A stretch of DNA of 64,000 nt, from NCBI GenBank assembly GCA_963970005.1, contig CAXAMN010027428.1, positions 414,098 through 478,097 on the forward strand, written 5' to 3'. The position numbers and the translations under genes were made by a program. Position 1 is the first letter of the stretch. The number at the start of each line of letters is the position of its first letter. This document shows, one piece after another, positions 44,139 through 54,458 of this stretch. This stretch comes from Durusdinium trenchii (lineage: Eukaryota; Sar; Dinophyceae; Suessiales; Symbiodiniaceae). Below the pieces are notes generated by a model. It was not told where the DNA came from. It was given only the letters and a program-made list of their open reading frames with translations, and did not search any database.

Positions 44139-45219
44139 GCTAGGGTTTAGAACGGTTAGCTACACCTTGAACATGTCAACCGTTTAGCTAATTAGTTAGG
44201 TTGAAAGATTATATTTTTTATGTTTATTTTTGTGTGTGTGTCAATGTTCAAACATAGTGGAGGTAGGGCAGAACACTCATACTTTGACACATGGTCTTGT
44301 GCTTGGGCAAATTTCAAGTTTAAAAGCAAAAATGAAGGCACATGTAGATCATATGAATGTTGCTATTCCGGTTGCCATTTGAAACGATATGTTGAACAAC
44401 ATTTGTTGAAAGTGGTTTTTCTCAGCCGCACACCTGCAAGCGCAACCATTATGTTTTGATGTTTTGTATGTTTTTTGAAGAACCCTGTGGAAAAGAAGCA
44501 TAGCAAGAGCTACAACCTAGACATTTCAGAAAAGGCTAACGTGTGAAAGCCCACCTCAAACCAAAGGTCAACTTGCAAGGCTGTAACACATAGCCCTATT
44601 GGTTCCAAGGCATGCAGCCCTCAAGCTCCAACACATGTAGCTCTAAGGCTTTAAGACATGCAGCCTCAAGCTCCAAGCCAAATACACCAAACCACTAATG
44701 ATGACATTTCCAGCCGTTCTTGCTACATGACTAAACCTTGCAACTTGCTTTCAGAAACCAAAGATGGAACGCAACCCCCTGAATTCACAACTTTTGTTGA
44801 CATTGGTGATCACACCACACCCCAGACCAATGCATACGGTGTTTGTCACTTTGCTCTGGCTCTGACTATTCTCTCAAAGAAAAAGCTTGCACAACTGCAC
44901 ACTTCAAGTCATCACCATGCAATAAACATGTCAGATGCCCTGCTCCAAAAGCAACAGGTTGGTGACTGGGCTGGGGCAAGCTGTAAAGGACACAACCACC
45001 AATTTTGCAAACGTGTCCACAGCCCAGCCTGCTGGTTTGACACTGTCGATGGGCTTTGATGATCCCAGTAAGCTTGCAATTGCAGTTCCCTTGGAATTGG
45101 AGCAACAAAATAGGCACCAAGCTTGTATACAGACTCGTGCTTCAAGCCTGACATGGTCACAGGTAAGCAGGTAAGCTCCTTCAAAAATGTATTTTCAGAA
45201 CAAGTGGTGTTGCAAAGGC
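44139..45219. other. AT-rich stretch with weak ORFs
   Basis: No gene is well supported. A frame at 44220-44459 (+) is Cys/His-containing (CRSYECCYSGCHLKRYVEQH), vaguely like a small zinc-binding segment of transposases. A 133-codon frame at 44658-45059 (+) is intact but compositionally weak. A short motif, CATGCAGCCTCAAGCTCCAA-like, is repeated around 44610-44680. Confidence 0.4.
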
Positions 45220-45610
45220 CTAAGCCATACCTCTTGGCCACTTTGCTTTCTCTCCAATGACCAGCAACTTGGTCAGCCAGAATGCCTCTGCAGGCTCTGT
45301 TCGAAATGTAAACACCTGTGAAATTTGGGCCTCAAGCTTCCGCCATAGCCAGCACTCACTGCCAACGGCGCTTTTTCCACAGCTTGCAGTAAGATCAATG
45401 GAGGCTACCAGAATATCCATCACACTGCGCCAAGCCAGGTAAACATCCTTTTGGCTCTGGCATTCCGGCAACGCGCAGCAAGTTTGCAAGAAGCACGCCG
45501 CAACAGGGTGGATGGAAAGCATTTCTGGCGCCGAGGCCACCGTCTTCTCTGCCGTTCTGTGTGCTTCCACCTTCTTGCTGGTGAAGAGCTTGCGCAAGGC
45601 ACCAGTGCCA
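45220..45610 (-). pseudogene. M3: isolated fragment of the M-type family
   Basis: One - strand segment encodes ALRKLFTSKKVEAHRTAEKT, APEMLSIHPVAACFLQTCCA and DVYLAWRSVMDILVASIDLT, then WPRGMA and a stop. The pattern (lysine-rich start, PEMLSxxPxxxxFLxT, xxDxLxAxxxxL) resembles a block I recall upstream of the C-terminal part of the M1/M2 family. Neighbouring blocks were not found, so it is probably a relic. Confidence 0.45.
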
Positions 45611-45954
45611 GGTAAAGTGCCAGGTAAGTCAAGTCCAAAGTTGCAAACATTGGGCACGCCTGAAGTTGCTACTGCTAATGCTTCATGCTTCTAACGCTCC
45701 TAACGCGCCATGATGAAGCAAAGAACACCTGTGTCATTGAGTTGTGCAACTTCCACTATTTCCATTCCCTGTAGCATGAAAAGCTGGCACGGACCTAAAG
45801 CTGGTCGCCAGGAGGGAGGTATAGGGAGCATCCCCACAAAAATTATAGGACCGGATAACCCCACATGGGAACAACTTCGAAAGATTGAAGCTGCAGACAT
45901 AAGGTGCTGAAGAGTGAGCATGGGGAAGAGACAGGCGAGACAAATAGAATGCGT

Positions 45955-46140
45955 AAGGGTCGGTGTGTGTAGGTGAGGTGTGTGTTTGATTGTATGTGCT
46001 TGTCCGTGAGTGTGTATGAGTGTGTGGGTGGATGTATGCTGTATGACGCTTGTGTGCATGTAGGTGTTTGTAAGGTGTGTGTTTGTGTGTATGTGTTTGT
46101 TCAGCAGTGTGTATCTGTGTGTATCCGTTTGTGTGTATCT
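45955..46140. repeat. TG/GTGT-rich microsatellite
   Basis: Long imperfect TGTGTG and GTGTGTATG run. It produces low-complexity ORFs on both strands. Confidence 0.85.
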
Positions 46141-46395
46141 CGTCAGAGAGTCGGTCGTCGGAGACGAACTGGTCCAAGTGTCCTGAGCAGGAAGATGCAT
46201 ACGGGTCATACCGATTCATATGGTTGACTCATACGGTTGACTCTACGTAGCTTTGAGCTCCCGTGAACGAGCGCAGGCAACGACCTCGGAGGCCATCTCA
46301 CGCTTTTGCAAAAACCGTGTCTGAAATCGGCAAGTCGCATCAGATAGAAGCAAAATTATACACAGATTCCAAAGTTTCCAAAGGAGCCACCTGGT

Positions 46396-46760
46396 TTCCA
46401 AAGTGCTGCGCCTGCCACGAAATCTGCGCCGGTGCCCACCCGACGCCAGACGACGCCAGACGACGCCAGGGCGTACGTCCGACCCCTTGGCAAGCAGTAA
46501 AGTGCTGCGCCTGCCACGAAATCTGCGCCGGTGCCCAGCCGACGCCAGACGACGCCATGGCGCACATCCGACCCCTTGGCAAGCAGAAAAGTGCTGCGCC
46601 TGCCACGAAATCTGCGCCGGTGCCCAGCCGACGCCAGACGACGCCAGGGCGTACATCCGACCCCTTGGCAAGCAGCAACATGCTGCCAGGAACCGTACAT
46701 CCGACGTACATCCGACCCCTTGGCAAGCAGCAAAGTGCTGCGCCTGCCACGAACTTGGAT
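46396..46760. repeat. About 89-bp tandem repeat
   Basis: AAGTGCTGCGCCTGCCACGA starts near 46401, 46500 and 46589. A truncated unit lies at 46678 and a last start at 46733. Units end ACCCCTTGGCAAGCAG. Several frames stay open across it and are artefacts. Confidence 0.9.
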
Positions 46761-47066
46761 GTGCGGTTGGGGTTGTAAGTAGTTAGCCTCGTTGTCCAGC
46801 TTACTAACCGAATATAAGTAGACTATAACTTAGGTATAAGCTGGTTGCAAATGTGGTAACTAACTTGCAACCGTGTTAAGTTCGCCTCTATGCTGCCTAT
46901 GTGCACTTGTGTTCCTGTCTGTACTTACTAAGATGATATAACCACTTAGTAAGTCCAACGCGAAGATAGCGAACATATGATCTACTTAATGTGAACTTAC
47001 TATCTTAAGATATGTAAGTTCGATATATGTTTTAGTTGAGGTTATCCAACTTAGTATCTATGTTTA

Positions 47067-47127
47067 TAAGTTCGACCGGTCGAACTTAGTCGAACTTACT
47101 AAGTTCGACCGGTCGAACTTAGTAAGT
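47067..47127. repeat. Two perfect palindromes, 22 and 34 bp
   Basis: 47067-47088 reads as a perfect 22-bp palindrome centred on CCGG. 47094-47127 is a perfect 34-bp palindrome sharing the same core TTCGACCGGTCGAA. They lie in an AT-rich tract with further AACTTAC/GTAAGTT pieces (46870-47040). Confidence 0.92.
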
Positions 47128-47643
47128 GGAATATATAAGATATATCAAGATATATTTTTGTATATCGTTATCAAAATTTGTTTTTTTGATGTTAAATTCA
47201 ATGATCAAGGTGGTGTCGGGCCACACGTGCTCGCATCCTCATGTGTAAGCACAGTACTTTATACATACGTTTCAAACACGTACTATATTTGTTTTGGTTT
47301 TGTTTCGGTGTTCCGAACATATGTGTTCCAAACATTTTGTTTCGATGCTCCACGTATACATATATTGATTGGATTCAGATTGGTGGGCGTGTATTCAGCG
47401 CATTAAACACATGGGATATTCACAATGAACCACCGTAGATGCCAGAACGACGCTCAAGCACGCAGGCATGTAAACAGGGAACCACCAAAGGTCACCAAAC
47501 TATATACAATAACACATGTTTTTGTGGTTTCGAAGCCTTCAAAAGAATGATTAATTGAATCGGGTTTTTGGTCTTCACAAAGGTTGACTTCTTTGTTTGA
47601 TCAGGTCTTGAGTACATTGACCATCATTTGTTTTATATTGTCC

Positions 47644-48058
47644 CATTGCACCGGCCAAAAGATGTGATCCAATGCCGCGGCAGCTGCCTGAATTTGGCAC
47701 GCAGGCTCGCTTCGGGTCATTCGAGACAGTGGGTGGGTTCGGCATCATGTTCAAAGAGTTGTTTTGAATTGAATTTTAGGAGTCCTGGTTTTTGTTTGTA
47801 TTATTTTTCAGGCCGTTTGACGTGAGCGCATGAACTCAATCTGTGTTGTGGTTTTTGATAGACCAGTATCGACTGTTCAATGCTTTTGGGGTGCATTGTG
47901 TACAAGTTGTTGACTTGTTTTTTCAGGTTTTGCTTATAGATTGACCATCTGTTGGTCTATATATGGTCTCATTGCACCGGCCAAGGATGTGATCCAATGC
48001 AGCGGCAGCTGCCTTTGGCATGCAGGCTCGTTTCGGTCTATCCGGGGCAGCGTGTGGA
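47644..48058. repeat. Dispersed 90-bp direct repeat, two copies
   Basis: 47644-47735 and 47972-48058 share TTGCACCGGCCAA, GATGTGATCCAATGC, GCGGCAGCTGCC and GCAGGCTCG in order with about 80 percent identity. Both are preceded by similar T-rich sequence. No coding signal. Confidence 0.8.
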
Positions 48059-48271
48059 TTTTGCGCATAGCAATTTGACATTGATCGGTGTGTTGCATCG
48101 TCTCGTTATATTAACCTAGAGGTTGGCATTTCAGTGATTGAACCTCAATACGATTTTTTTTATAAGGTTTGATTCGATTTGAGTGTCTAACAATTTGAAG
48201 TGGTGTTCAATCATGAATGCGCAGTTGCAAGTGAATTATTTGGCTCAACAACGAGTGGTTTCGAATCGATA

Positions 48272-48330
48272 TTCAATCCTCGACCTGTTTGCTGAAAGGA
48301 GTTGCCCCTGGTAACATCAGAGGATTGAAC
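48272..48330 (+). repeat. Stem-loop copy 1
   Basis: Outer arms TTCAATCCTC (48272-48281) and GAGGATTGAA (48320-48329) pair perfectly. The inner core GGAGTTGCCCC is slightly decayed. It lies upstream of gene A. Confidence 0.85.
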
Positions 48331-48408
48331 CATCAGAGGATTGGAACTTTTTGGTCAGAGGAATGACAGTTCAACCCATATATGTGCCATATGGTATTTC
48401 TTCTTTCT

Positions 48409-48470
48409 GTTTCAAACCTCGACCTATCTGCCCGACGGAGTTGCTCCTGGCAGCGTCAGAGGATTGAAAC
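48409..48470 (+). repeat. Stem-loop copy 2
   Basis: Outer arms GTTTCAAACCTC and GAGGATTGAAAC pair with one mismatch. The inner stem GGAGTTGCTCC lies at 48437-48447. It ends 57 bp before the ATG of gene A. Confidence 0.88.
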
Positions 48471-48526
48471 TTCTGGCAAGAGATGCAGCTTGATGTAACT
48501 ATCATCAGAAGATTAAACATCAGAGG

Positions 48527-49252
48527 ATGGAGCCAATAGTCATGACGCCCGCAGTGGTCATGGAATACGCCTTCATCCCAGAGAGTGGCAAAGACGCCCT
48601 CAAGCTCAGTGATTTCCGAGAACTGTGGCAGGGGCATCGTGAGTCAGTTTTGGCCGAAGACAACGTTTACATTTCCTGTTTTGCCCGTGGCGGCGGCGGC
48701 GCCGTCAAATACATATTTGAAGGGCGTGAAAGCTGGAATGGAAAGCCCTTCTTTGTGTACAAGCATTGCCGTGACTTGTTTCCGAAGATGGGAATTGTGG
48801 TTCACGAGTGTCGTCCAATAGTAGCTGTGCGCCAAGAAGTCGTGATCAAAGACGACGGGGAGGTCCATGCAATTGTCTGGACCTTTGCAGCGACTGGAAA
48901 CTTCATCCATGCCAGATTCTTCTACGCGCGTGTGACCTAGACATATTTAGTTTATGTTTGTTTTCGCTTGTGCTTGTAATGTCCTTTGTATTATGTTTGT
49001 TTTCGTTTTGTCGTTGAGCTCCTTGCGAGATACGTGTTCTATAATTGTGTGGTTCCTCAATTCAACATCGCAACGTATATACAGTGCTTCAATTGAAGCT
49101 TCTGTCAGGAGAGGGTCACGCACGGCATGGCGTTGGCGATGGTCAAAGAGCACATGGAGAAATGGCGTATGATCACGAAGTCGACGGAGGTGAAGGTGCA
49201 CCAGGAGACACCGAATCACCCGAACCAGCTGGTCTTCAAGCCCAAGAAGTAA
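48527..49252 (+). CDS. Gene A: 182-residue protein of unknown function (two exons)
   Basis: Exon 1 (48527-48931) starts at ATG (MEPIVMTPAVVMEYAFIPES) and ends CGT before GTGACC. Exon 2 (49109-49252) follows GTCAG and encodes ERVTHGMALAMVKEHMEKWR then TKSTEVKVHQETPNHPNQLV and KPKK-stop. Both exons are in phase 0 and the joined frame is uninterrupted. Exon 1 is beta-rich (GKPFFVYKHCRDLFPKMGIV, VIKDDGEVHAIVWTFAATGN). No family, signal peptide or membrane segment was recognised. First of the + strand gene row, flanked by stem-loops on both sides. Confidence 0.62.
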
Positions 49253-49733
49253 ACTTTTGAGGAATCGGTTGGGGAAAGCTTTGGTAATGCATTGCTGCGT
49301 GTTTGGTTTTGGAAAAAGGGTTGATGGCGTGTGTATATTCTTACTATTACGACTATTATATATCGTCTATTGGCCCATGTGTTCACCAAGGGTTGATCAA
49401 TAACTTCTACACATTGTTTGTGTAAACACTGGTGGTTTGGGGCTGAATACGCGATGCAACAGCGCAAGGAACAATTCTTTCATCCTGGACCGCATTTGTG
49501 AATGATATTGCAAGGCTGCAGTCATACCGATGAGTTTTCCAAGGTGCTAGATCGACCTTTGAAGCGTAAAATCACAAAAGGTTCATCCGTGGGTCATGCG
49601 GTGGCTGTGCACTGGTGCGCACTGTCGCGTCTCGGCGTGGCAACTGTATATAGCTTTGGATCCGGCTCGTATTGAAGCATCAAGTGCAAATGACTGTTCA
49701 ACCCATGTTGCATATACGTTATTCTATATTTTT

Positions 49734-49793
49734 GTTTCAATCCTCGACCTGTCCCCTGCAGGAGGTGCTCCTGGAACACTAGAGGATTGAAAC
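49734..49793 (+). repeat. Stem-loop copy 3 (perfect outer stem)
   Basis: GTTTCAATCCTC (49734-49745) and GAGGATTGAAAC (49782-49793) are perfect 12-bp complements. Between them CAGGAG-GTG-CTCCTG forms the inner stem. A second core, GGAGCTGCTCC, lies at 49844-49854. Sits between genes A and B. Confidence 0.92.
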
Positions 49794-50031
49794 CCATGGT
49801 GGTAGTTCCATGACGATTATAGTTCCATGACGATTCAACTTAAGGAGCTGCTCCTGGCAAATAGAAGGTTTGACGCACGCTTTATAGAATTATAGAAGGT
49901 CGACAGAATCAATCGATCTTAAATTGTTCACATTGAATGCCATGCAGTCAGAATCGAGCACTTCAACTTTCCACATACTTCCACTTTGTTCCCATCCACT
50001 TTGTGTCCGCTCGTCCCTGCAATTTGCTGCC

Positions 50032-51083
50032 ATGAACGACGTTCAGCGCGCTGAGCTGCGTCGGTATGTGGGGATGGCGAAGAGCGGAGGGATGGCAAAA
50101 GCAACTGCAGGTTGCCTGAACTACTTGGAAACAGAGGGTTTGGCCTTCCAGCTAAACATCAAGTGCGTCCACATAGGTGTGCACCGATCGAACAGGGGCG
50201 GCATGGGCGTGGACCTGCGCCATATGCACGAGTTAATGCGAACCATTTGTGAGATGGGCTATGTAGAGCAGGGCATAGGTGCAAGGGTCTGCCTGGAGCT
50301 GGACTCGTCGCCTGACTGCGATGCGACGAGGCACAGCGAAACAAGTGTGTTTTTTGATGAGTTGATCCGCCAAATATGTTTGTAGCATTTCGTGGCTGAA
50401 AGCACGCGACTCATCTTGATGGCAGGTCCTTCAATGAAAGATTGAGCCTGGAGTCGATAGGGAAGCTCCCAGCCGTGAAAGACACCCTCAGGTTCGCCAG
50501 CATTTGTGGCTCCCATCTGAACATGGCAAACCGATGCTTGCACTATGGAGTGCATGAAGGTCTCGGTGACATCCCTGCTGAATGGAGAGCTGCCGTCGCT
50601 GATGGTGCGACGTGGCTGGTGATCAAACGCATTGTGAACGCAGAGTTCCCTTCGCTCATCACGGCCATATGCGAGGCAGGGAACGCCATGCAATCCATCG
50701 CAAAGCAAGAAGATGAGTGGCAGTTGCTGCAAAAGATCAAGGCCATTGTCCAGAACAAGAAAACGCTTGGTGAGACGGTGACGTGGCCGGACGTGGCTGA
50801 GTCGGTTTTGAAGAGTCGCCCGAAGTGCGGCGCAAGTGGTCCATCGATCTTTGCCTTCATTTTACGATTTGGAGACTACAGGCTGGAGCAGGTAGAGGCC
50901 TATGTGAGAATCTTCGGACGAACTTCCCGAGAACTCGGGGATAAAGTGTGGGCGGCGTTGGGTCTCGAGGTCAAGGGCTTCAAAGACCACCTTCGCTGGA
51001 GACACATGTTGGTGAAGTTTGGGTATTGTTTCCCAGAACGCCCAATCTCACCGACGGATGCAACTTGCATGGATGCTACATAA
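50032..51083 (+). CDS. Gene B: 318-residue protein of unknown function (two exons)
   Basis: Exon 1 (50032-50330) from ATG encodes MNDVQRAELRRYVGMAKSGG through GGMGVDLRHMHELMRTICEM and ends ACGAG before a GC donor. Exon 2 (50426-51083) follows GGCAG and reads SFNERLSLESIGKLPAVKDT, ITAICEAGNAMQSIAKQEDE, LGETVTWPDVAESVLKSRPK and FGRTSRELGDKVWAALGLEV to a TAA. The splice rebuilds an arginine. The frame is open further upstream of the ATG, so an earlier start is possible. Helical and soluble-looking; no family recognised. A degraded inverted copy of part of exon 2 lies at 51991-52186. Confidence 0.65.
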
Positions 51084-51430
51084 ATATAAAGTATACCTCA
51101 TGTGCAGGTCCAATGTGCTATATATTTATAAGTAGTGTGCCGAGTTCATTCTACATGCGTGTCGACAATCTTAGCTTTACAGGGTTTTCTGGACGTGGTC
51201 TGGAAGTTAGGGACGCCAGTGACAGACCTGGGAGACAAATGCATAGAAATGCTACATGGCCCACGAAAGAGGGCAGACACCACCATTGCCACAAAGGGCG
51301 GACACAAATGCCCAGCATGAACTTCTGTGTCAATTATGTAATGTGGTGTGTTGTATACTGCTGCTCGGCTTCAACATCACTTCGATCCTGATTCCGTGTG
51401 AGACTGTGCCATGGAGTAGCTCAACTGAGA

Positions 51431-51748
51431 GGAGTCACTCCTGGTAGCATCAGAGAATTGAAGCTTGTTGTAACAAACAGATCCACTGGATCCCACTTCG
51501 TTGAAAGCCTTCCTCTTCCAAATCCACCCAGATAGCCGTTCTTCAATGCAAGGTCTACTGACATAACACTTGACAATGTCAGGTCAGTGCTTCGATCAGT
51601 GGGGATGCACTTTGCCCCCACTTCGCTGAAGACCAGGTCCGCACAGTTTCTGACACTATATATATATATATACCAGTGCTTCGATCAGTCGATCAACAGC
51701 CAATCGGCAGTGGCAGCTTTTGTAACAACAGCTGATAGGAGTCTCTCC
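51431..51748. repeat. Stem-loop cores and a CCCACTTCG(T/C)TGAAG repeat
   Basis: GGAGTCACTCC at 51431-51441 and GGAGTCTCTCC at 51738-51748. Interleaved, CCCACTTCGTTGAA or its C variant occurs near 51488, 51617 and 51784, and CAGTGCTTCGATCAGT near 51586 and 51674, forming an irregular repeat of about 150 bp. No gene between 51084 and 51990. Confidence 0.75.
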
Positions 51749-51990
51749 TGGCTGTTGAACGACTGCGACGACACTGCTACGCTAGACCCCACTTCGTTGA
51801 AGACACCTCGGTGCCTGCTTTTACACAGACTGCATGCAGTTGTGACCATGATGACCAGCTGAGATGGGCTGCCAAAGTGAATATACATGTGTTATATTTA
51901 CGCATTCAAAGCAGGATGGGCTGCCATTCCGGACGCAAGCACCATGGTGGAAGTTCGTCCGAAGATTATCAACTCTATACCTGCTGCAGC

Positions 51991-52186
51991 CTGTAGTCTC
52001 CAAATCGTAAAATGACGCCACAGCTCGAGGGACCACTTGCGCCGCACTTCGGGCGACTCTTCAAAACCGACTCAGCCACGTCCGGCCACGTCACCGTCTC
52101 ACCAAGCTTCGTTTTGTTCTGGATAATGGCCGTGGTTTTTGCAGCAACTGCCACTCATCTTCTTTCTTTGCGATGGATTCCAGGAT
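51991..52186 (-). pseudogene. Inverted, degraded copy of gene B exon 2
   Basis: Read on the - strand, this stretch repeats gene B from about 50690 to 50884 (TCGCAAAG-AGAAGATGAGTGG, then GTGAGACGGTGACGTGGCC, GTGGCTGAGTCGGTTTTGAA and ACGATTTGGAGACTACAG). Small substitutions and at least one frameshift separate it from the parent. It is an inverted partial duplication about 1.1 kb away from its source. Confidence 0.88.
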
Positions 52187-52195
52187 GAGCTGCCA

Positions 52196-52236
52196 GGAGT
52201 ATAACTCCTTTCGGCAGACAGGTCGAGGATTGAAAC
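52196..52236 (-). repeat. Stem-loop copy 4 in reverse orientation
   Basis: GGAGT-ATA-ACTCC core at 52196-52208 followed by GAGGATTGAAAC at 52225-52236. Read on the - strand this is the usual left arm, spacer and core; the right arm is absent. It abuts the inverted gene B copy, so the two may have been inverted together. Confidence 0.75.
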
Positions 52237-52429
52237 AATAATAGCAGATAAACGTTCAGGTAAGATCAGTGCAGAACAGCTATGATGACGCTGATGATGG
52301 TGATAACGTTGATGAATATATAGTTATAATGATAGGTGAGGTGTTTCACACACACAGTGGCAGTGAACGACTATTATTATATAATATACGTATATGTTTC
52401 AACTATGCTTGCCTAAGGCAAAGAAGGCC

Positions 52430-52753
52430 ATGAGCGGCAAAGGGTGCTTGAGCCGAGCAGCAACGGCGATCGCTATGGTGGACCAGTTCACTTCGTTGGC
52501 AGCCGGCGCAGATCCTTTAACACTCCAGCATGCAGTGGGCCACCTGGAGGTGCATCTCGTGGCTGTCATTTTGGACAAGAAGAGCAGGGCTCATGTGAAG
52601 ATGGAGGATGCGTGCCGTGAGGTGTTGGTGGAGTTGGGGCTGGGGATCACCATCCCAAGCGAATGGGTCGCGAAGGATGCCACAACCGCGACCCCCAGCA
52701 CTGCAGCGAAGAAAGCTGAAGTGTTAGAACCTATGATGACTCAGGGCGCATGA
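52430..52753 (+). CDS. Gene C upstream ORF, overlaps gene C by ATGA
   Basis: ATG at 52430 (or 52394) opens MSGKGCLSRAATAIAMVDQF through AGADPLTLQHAVGHLEVHLV and DACREVLVELGLGITIPSEW, ending GGCGCATGA. The last four bases overlap the ATG of gene C. About 107 codons, protein-like. It could be a separate small gene read by stop-start coupling, or an exon of a single gene with a splice I missed. Confidence 0.55.
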   Translation: MSGKGCLSRAATAIAMVDQFTSLAAGADPLTLQHAVGHLEVHLVAVILDKKSRAHVKMEDACREVLVELGLGITIPSEWVAKDATTATPSTAAKKAEVLEPMMTQGA

Positions 52754-53755
52754 CCAACGCCGTAGAAGTGATCAAGGGGCTTGGTTTTGCCGTCGGTCAG
52801 AAGGTAGCAAGGCATGACCAAGTGGGCATCATTCACAGCATCAGTGAAGGTGAAGTTGAGCTGCGGATGGAAGAGCCCACCAAGACGAACGTCTGGGTGA
52901 ACTCGTCATCGTTCGTGCAGAATGAGTGGAAGATCGCTCATGTCCCCAAGCCACAAGAGGAGGTCCATTGGCTGCCAGATTCGCCGCTGAGATGCGCTGA
53001 GTTCAGGCTGATGGCGATGAAGGCGGCAGTCTGCCGTGCAATGGCGGAGCAAATGGAAAAGCACAAGAACTTTGAGACTCTCAAATTGTGGGCTCATCCC
53101 AAGGCTGTCACGGTCACCAGCACCTTCTGCCAGAAGAAGCTTGTGATCCCATGCGTCACCTCCCGCGTACAGTTCATAGAAGCCACGAAGGTGACGGATG
53201 ACCATTTGGTGATCGGCATTTTTGACCATATGTCAGTGGTGCTCACAGGCATGAACAAAGTAGGCAAGCTTCCTGGTGAGGGGTTCCAATGTCCCTTTTG
53301 GTTCATTCCCCGCACTTCCGAATCAGATGATGCGAACATGGAGGCGAGCAGGTTTGAAGTCGTGAACCTTTGATCTGGAATTTACGCATATATGGCATTG
53401 GTATACATTAACAGGTAATAGTTATAAACAAACCACAATCAAACGATACCACTATCACTAGAGTGATTTACGATCATGTTCAATACATTTCCATATACTC
53501 TTGAGCCAAGAAATGTGATGGAACCACGAGGTGAACCTATAGTCCATGCAATTACAAACCCAACAGGTCTGGCCGAGCGTCGATGACATGAAGAAGCGGA
53601 CGTTGGCTTTGGACAAGCCAATCAGTTTGCCACAGCTCCGCAACATGACGTCATTGAAGAATGGCGATGAGCTCTTCGTCTACGCGGCCAAAAAGATCCT
53701 GACTGTAGATGAGGAACCACTGAGAGATCGACCAGCGAAAAGAATTCGCCACTGA
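52750..53755 (+). CDS. Gene C: 265-residue protein of unknown function (two exons)
   Basis: Exon 1 (52750-53358) starts at ATG in the ATGA overlap: MTNAVEVIKGLGFAVGQKVA, HDQVGIIHSISEGEVELRME, CVTSRVQFIEATKVTDDHLV. It ends at GAA before GTCGTG. Exon 2 (53567-53755) follows CAACAG and encodes VWPSVDDMKKRTLALDKPIS to a basic C-terminus AKRIRH, possibly a nuclear signal. Both junctions are phase 0. Without splicing the first ORF ends at 53373 and the second stands alone from an ATG at 53546. The first 50 residues have the look of a small beta-barrel. No family recognised. Confidence 0.6.
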
Positions 53756-53756
53756 G

Positions 53757-54203
53757 GGGGGGCGCCGCACAGGGGACTCATCATACAGCTCAGACATGTT
53801 CAGACATGTTTACGTTTATTTGGTTTTTCTGTTTCATTCCTCGACGCTATCTGTGGGAGTTGCTCCCGGTACCTGAAAGGAATGAAACTTTGGTGACTTT
53901 AGTCCCTGCAGGCGCCCCTCCGTGTGAACTTCTCAGTACGATCCGTGGCCCAGCCATGCACTTTGAAGCTGAATGCAGGGTAGTGCCAGCTCGAGACCAC
54001 ATGCATCCCACCTTTCTTATTGTGTATCGCTTCAACCTTCGAACTGTGTGACGGAGTTGTTCCTGGCAAATTAGAATATTGAAACATGTATATTTCGTAA
54101 TGCTCCTGGCACGGAGAACATGGATATATACAGTATATATATATATATGGGCTGGCATGATGAACTGCAGGAGAGCAACACACGACACAAAAACAGTGTA
54201 CTG
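53757..54203 (+). repeat. Duplicated intergenic unit, copy 1 (with stem-loops 5 and 6)
   Basis: Starts right after the stop of gene C and is repeated at 58316-58730 after gene F. Contains TCATACAGCTCAGACATGTT, a perfect stem-loop (arms GTTTCATTCCT 53831-53841 and AGGAATGAAAC 53878-53888, inner GGGAG-TTG-CTCCC 53855-53867), CAGGGTAGTGCCAGCTCGAG and a decayed second stem-loop near 54029-54086. Confidence 0.9.
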
Positions 54204-54262
54204 GGCGCGTCCAACAACGTGGCTTCAACAGTTTTCCAGTTTGTCGTTGCCTTGTATATATA

Positions 54263-54437
54263 GGAGTCAGTCCATGCCCACTGGCTGCCGTAGCCGTTTG
54301 TGCCTGTATAGGGAGTTACTCCTGGCCACTGGCTGCAGTGGCCATTTGTAGATAGGCTTGCGTGCCTATTGGAGTTATTCCTTGCCACAGACTGCAGTGG
54401 CCGTTTGTAGGCTTGCTTGCCTGCAGGGAGTCACTCC
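54263..54437 (+). repeat. Stem-loop core array before gene D
   Basis: Four cores (GGAGTCAGTCC, GGAGTTACTCC at 54312, GGAGTTATTCC at 54370, GGAGTCACTCC at 54427) spaced about 57 bp. Each is followed by CCACTGGCTGC-type sequence and G(T/C)AG... spacer. The array ends 22 bp before the gene D ATG. Confidence 0.88.
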
Positions 54438-54458
54438 TAGGCCACTGGCTGCAGTGTC

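Noticed and set aside
45734..46219. 161-169-codon His/Thr-rich - strand ORFs
   Set aside because: Translation of the TG-rich microsatellite.
46243..46786. ORFs of 125-171 codons on both strands
   Set aside because: Products of the 89-bp tandem repeat.
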